Source: an uncultured Lachnospiraceae bacterium
GTDB lineage: Bacteria; Bacillota; Clostridia; Lachnospirales; Lachnospiraceae
Direction of reading: 5' to 3'
Length of the DNA: 64,000 bases
Assembly (NCBI GenBank): GCA_947625775.1
Contig: CANQPM010000005.1
Span: 62,001 to 126,000 of the forward strand
This document shows positions 61,186 through 64,000 of the stretch, piece after piece. Below the pieces are notes generated by a model. It was not told where the DNA came from. It worked only from the letters and a program-made list of their open reading frames with translations, and ran no database searches. Position 1 is the stretch's first letter. Each line of letters begins with the position of its first letter. The translations under genes were made by a program, and so were the position numbers.

Positions 61186-61329
61186 TGGCAGAGGGGCATT
61201 TGGATATTCTTTTTGTGAAGGCTTGGCTAATTAAATATAAAATGGAAAGGAGGCGCCTTGTATGTGCATAGTCCAATATTAAAGAAAAGATGTCCTTGCG
61301 CAAAAGAATATCCAAATGCCCCTCTGCCA
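61186..61329. repeat. 144-bp element with perfect 28-bp inverted ends inside the tad operon
   Basis: Arms 61186-61213 and 61302-61329 are perfect 28-bp inverted repeats (TGGCAGAGGGGCATTTGG at the left end). The centre includes AAAGGAGG followed by ATG and a six-codon frame ending TAA. There is no transposase. It sits between the DUF5702 and TadE genes and would form a long hairpin in the operon mRNA. Confidence 0.85.
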
Positions 61330-61375
61330 ATATGCATTTACGGCTATATGGAATTGTAAGGGGAAATAAAGAGTA

Positions 61376-62176
61376 ATGAAGAAAAGACGTGTATTAAATG
61401 CAAGCATGACAGTAGAGGCATCGCTTGTATTGCCGCTGTTTTTGTTTGCCTTTTTAAACCTGATTTCAATAGTTGAAATTTACAGGCTTCAAAGCAATAT
61501 GAGCGCGGCGATGCATTCGACGGCAAAGCAGATGGCGGCTCACGGCATTGAGTATGAGGCTCTTTCGGGCGGGAGCGCGGGAGTGGCAGAAAAGGCGGCG
61601 CTTACGGTGTATGCGGCGGGAAAGGTAAAAAACATTGTGGGCGAAGACTATTTTAAAACATCGCCCATTATAGACGGTTTTGGCAGCATAAGCTGGTTTC
61701 ATTCGCATGTAATGGGAGATGACGACTGTATCGACCTGACAGCTGTATATGAAGTAAAACCGCCTATATCCATAATGGGATTTGGAAATTTCCGCCTGTA
61801 TAATCGGATGTGTGCCCGCGCATGGACAGGGTATGACAATGCAGACAATATTAATTCAGAGAATGATAATGAAAGAATCGTATATATTACGCCAGAGGGC
61901 GAGGCATATCACAATTCACGGGCATGCGCATATTTGAAGCTGTCAATAGCGGCAGTCGATTTAAGCTTTCTTAAAAATAAACGCAACGAAAACGGCGAAA
62001 AATATTATCCTTGCGAGAGCTGCGGCAGCGATGAAACGGGCGTGGTGTTTATCACGGATTTTGGGAACAGATACCACTCAACATTGCAATGCAGCGGATT
62101 GAAACGCACTGTGATGGCAGTGCCTTTGTCGGAAGCAGGGGGGCGTAGTGAATGTACAAAATGTTCATCACACTAG
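61376..62176 (+). CDS. TadE-like pseudopilin with C-terminal Cys/His repeats
   Basis: A 266-residue protein. The N-terminus NASMTVEASLVLPLFLFAFL is a class TadE pseudopilin leader and membrane helix. The last ~100 residues contain two related units: VYITPEGEAYHNSRACAYL with YYPCESCG, and VFITDFGNRYHSTLQCSGL with RSECTKC, i.e. YHxxxxCxxL followed by CxxC. Such units look like small metal-binding modules found at the ends of some secreted nucleases. The fusion suggests an exposed metal-bound tip domain; that is inference. Start behind GGGGAAATAAAGAGTA, a weak ribosome site. Confidence 0.85.
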   Translation: MKKRRVLNASMTVEASLVLPLFLFAFLNLISIVEIYRLQSNMSAAMHSTAKQMAAHGIEYEALSGGSAGVAEKAALTVYAAGKVKNIVGEDYFKTSPIIDGFGSISWFHSHVMGDDDCIDLTAVYEVKPPISIMGFGNFRLYNRMCARAWTGYDNADNINSENDNERIVYITPEGEAYHNSRACAYLKLSIAAVDLSFLKNKRNENGEKYYPCESCGSDETGVVFITDFGNRYHSTLQCSGLKRTVMAVPLSEAGGRSECTKCSSH

Positions 62177-62259
62177 CGCACCGACGCATATGGTGGAATA
62201 TAAATGCGCCAGTACATTGACAAAGCGGAATTATATTAAAAAGCATCTTGGAGGAGATT

Positions 62260-62691
62260 ATGTATTTACTAACATTGCTATTGACGGGCGGCATGCTTAT
62301 GGCAGCCGCAATTATGGATTTTATAAAAAAAGAGATAAGCGTAGGCTTTATCATGGCAATCGCGGCTGTATGCATTATAGGCGCATTGTCCAACAAAAAT
62401 TCCTCGCTGTATGATATGGCGCTTGGAATGGTAATAGGCGTATTGGCGCTTGCCATATCGCGGATAACGCATGAACAGATAGGCAGGGGCGACGGGCTAG
62501 TAATAATGTTTGTTGGCATGCTGGTTGGCGTTCGCGGCTGCTTTTCAATGGTGTGCTATGCAATGATGTTTATGACATTTGTGTCAGTTGGGCTGATTAT
62601 ATTAAAAAAAGCAGGTCGTTATACTAAAGTGCCGTTTCTGCCAGCGCTTTTTGCAGGCTATGCATTATATATAGGAGACATCATACATTGA
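62260..62691 (+). CDS. A24-type prepilin peptidase, 2
   Basis: A 143-residue membrane protein with about five hydrophobic segments, starting MYLLTLLLTGG behind TTGGAGGAG (an in-frame TTG at 62248 overlaps that site). Active-site aspartates are in AAAIMDFIKKEIS and IGRGDGLVIMFVG. The second motif reads GRGDGL where TadV-type enzymes usually have GxGDxK. It may process the TadE-like proteins encoded on both sides, while the first peptidase handles Flp. The stop overlaps the next start. Confidence 0.8.
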   Translation: MYLLTLLLTGGMLMAAAIMDFIKKEISVGFIMAIAAVCIIGALSNKNSSLYDMALGMVIGVLALAISRITHEQIGRGDGLVIMFVGMLVGVRGCFSMVCYAMMFMTFVSVGLIILKKAGRYTKVPFLPALFAGYALYIGDIIH

Positions 62692-63164
62692 AACATATAA
62701 GAAAAAAACTGGAAACGAAGGAAAACGCGTACTTTACAGTTGAGGCTGCGTTAATACTTCCGATAGCAATGCTGTTTATGACAGTCATGATTTTTATGGC
62801 ATTTTACAGTTATGACAGGTGCATAATAGAACAGAGCGCATACGAGGCGGCGCTTCGGGGGGCTAAGGGCAGTATTGAGGATGCCCAGGAGGCATACAAC
62901 ATAGCGCTGCTTGCGGCGAAACGCCTTACGGAAGATGGGCTGTTTGCGATTAAAGACCTTGCATATGATGCGGAAGTAACGGCTGACAGCGTGATTGTGA
63001 CGTACAGCGGCGCAGTAAATATGCCGTTTCTCGCATGGCTTGGAGAGTATATCGATGATTTGGACTTTTCAATAAGCGCATCAGGCGAGGCAAAGCGCAT
63101 CAGGCAGGCGCAGGAAATAAGACTTTTTAGAATTGTCAATGGAAAGGGGCTGGGAGCGGAATGA
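62688..63164 (+). CDS. TadE/TadF-like pseudopilin
   Basis: A 158-residue protein starting with TTG that overlaps the upstream stop (TTGA), with GGAG 12 bases before. The cytosolic leader KHIRKKLETKENAYF precedes TVEAALILPIAMLFMTVMIF, a TadE-type leader and helix. The rest is an extracytoplasmic domain with VTADSVIVTYSGAVNMP. It is coupled on both sides: its stop overlaps the next ATG (ATGA). Confidence 0.85.
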   Translation: MKHIRKKLETKENAYFTVEAALILPIAMLFMTVMIFMAFYSYDRCIIEQSAYEAALRGAKGSIEDAQEAYNIALLAAKRLTEDGLFAIKDLAYDAEVTADSVIVTYSGAVNMPFLAWLGEYIDDLDFSISASGEAKRIRQAQEIRLFRIVNGKGLGAE

Positions 63165-64000
63165 AAACTGATATGCCGAATAAAAGCTATGAGAGGGGCA
63201 TAAATCATAATTATATGATTTTGAGCAAGTGTAATTTTTTTGGTAGCCTTGATATTGGGGAAAAGGATTACCGCATGCGCATGGTGCTTGAAAACAACAT
63301 AAAAGGTCTTCTTCCAGTAACGTACAGGAAAACAGACAATGAGACCAGATTCTGCTATGAGATAAATTCGCTGCAGTCGCTTGAACGCGTACTGGAAAAA
63401 AGAGAACTGGACAGCCGAGAGCTGAAATCGCTTTTTATGGGCTGTATTCGGCTTTTTGAGACACTTGAAGAATATTTGCTCGACGGCGCGCAGATAATAT
63501 TAGACTGTGATTTTATATATGTCGATATAGAAAAGATGAATCCGTATTTTGTATATTACCCCGATTATGAATGTGATGTGCGGCAGTCGTTTACGCAGCT
63601 TGTTGATAAGCTCCTGACAAGGATAAACCATACAGACGAGGCGGCTGTAATGATTGGGTATCAGGTCTACAGATACACGCGCAATCCCAATTTTGTTATG
63701 GGTGAAATCCGACGGTATGTGGAGCTTCCATCTGAGAAAAGCGTGCCTATGGAAGAAAAGGATATAAAGGTGCGCTATGAGGAGCCTTTTGCTGATGGGC
63801 AGTATGATGAGGAGGAAAAATATAAGCCGAAATATGCAGGGGATATAATTGGAGGCATCATATGCGCAGTTATAGCCTTGGGCATTTTAGCGTTTGCGGC
63901 GGCAATAAGGATACACAGTCCCCTTATGTCCAATACAGGCAGACAGGCAAGCCTGTACGGAGCCGCGGTAATGGCATTTGTGGCGTCAGGCATGTTTTTT
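63161..64000 (+). CDS. DUF6382-type protein, 3' end cut by the window
   Basis: The frame opens at ATG 63161 (behind TGGGAGCGG, overlapping the previous stop) and is still open at base 64000; 280 residues are visible. The N-terminal ~190 residues (NYMILSKCNFFGSLDIGE, YRMRMVLENNIKGLLPVTYR, FMGCIRLFETLEEYLLDG) match the DUF6382 domain of Clostridia, which usually precedes an FHA domain. Two hydrophobic segments begin near residue 228 (IIGGIICAVIALGILAFA) and at the window end. It is probably a regulatory or anchoring part of the pilus machine. Confidence 0.75.
   Translation, partial: MKTDMPNKSYERGINHNYMILSKCNFFGSLDIGEKDYRMRMVLENNIKGLLPVTYRKTDNETRFCYEINSLQSLERVLEKRELDSRELKSLFMGCIRLFETLEEYLLDGAQIILDCDFIYVDIEKMNPYFVYYPDYECDVRQSFTQLVDKLLTRINHTDEAAVMIGYQVYRYTRNPNFVMGEIRRYVELPSEKSVPMEEKDIKVRYEEPFADGQYDEEEKYKPKYAGDIIGGIICAVIALGILAFAAAIRIHSPLMSNTGRQASLYGAAVMAFVASGMFF

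Noticed and set aside
61186-61329. Complete insertion sequence
   Set aside because: Inverted ends are perfect, but there is no transposase frame inside 144 bp and no clear target duplication.

Overview
The window looks like a chromosomal segment of a motile Gram-positive anaerobe of the Clostridia, most likely Lachnospiraceae-like. This is an inference from gene content: strong AGGAGG-type ribosome sites, a DUF6240-type flagellar-locus protein, flagellin and FliS, a tad pilus cluster with DUF5702- and DUF6382-like members, and Rpn-type nucleases. No rRNA and no canonical tRNA was found.

Layout. 1-5.0 kb: end of a flavodoxin/SCP2 protein, a HIT protein, a DUF268 gene broken at a run of nine G, then on the minus strand murG, a TSCPD protein and a CDF metal exporter. 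The exporter is preceded by a well-matched NiCo (czcD) riboswitch with an overlapping terminator. 5.1-10.1 kb: a palindromic mini-element, then a defence operon (AlbA_2 protein, McrB, McrC) with its own promoter and operator. 10.3-18 kb: a membrane protein, pgi, a TrpB2-type synthase, and a BlaI/M56 sensor pair followed by two paralogous genes of unknown function. 18-24 kb: luxS and mtnN (methyl recycling and AI-2), hydrolase, GH42 beta-galactosidase. 24-29 kb: ABC exporter with a fused double permease, two tandem covarying hairpins, a two-component system, and a complete plus a fragmentary Rpn nuclease. 30-34.5 kb: M19 dipeptidase, two WYL regulators, a RadC/JAB protein.

34.7-37.8 kb is the most unusual part: a tRNA-like RNA with a large insert in place of the anticodon arm, a hairpin-rich leader, rtcB (RNA ligase), a second tRNA-like RNA, and a DUF2828 protein (Ro60/TROVE-like N-terminal half plus vWA). 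By analogy with bacterial Rsr / Y RNA / RtcB loci I read it as a candidate RNA-repair or RNP system with its own tRNA-mimic RNAs.

37.9-46.5 kb: thiW behind a structured leader that is not a recognisable TPP riboswitch, a Phd/PIN toxin-antitoxin pair, rsmA, a 1224-residue TPR/low-complexity/AAA-like protein, and glgB. 46.5-54.3 kb: a 166-bp nested palindrome, an internally duplicated gene pair, then a flagellar block (DUF6240 protein behind a sigma-D-type promoter, flagellin, FliS). 54.4-64 kb: a tad (Flp) pilus operon with prepilin peptidase, TadZ, CpaF/TadA, TadB, TadC, a Flp pilin, DUF5702 protein, two TadE-like pseudopilins, a second A24 peptidase, and a DUF6382 protein cut off by the window end.
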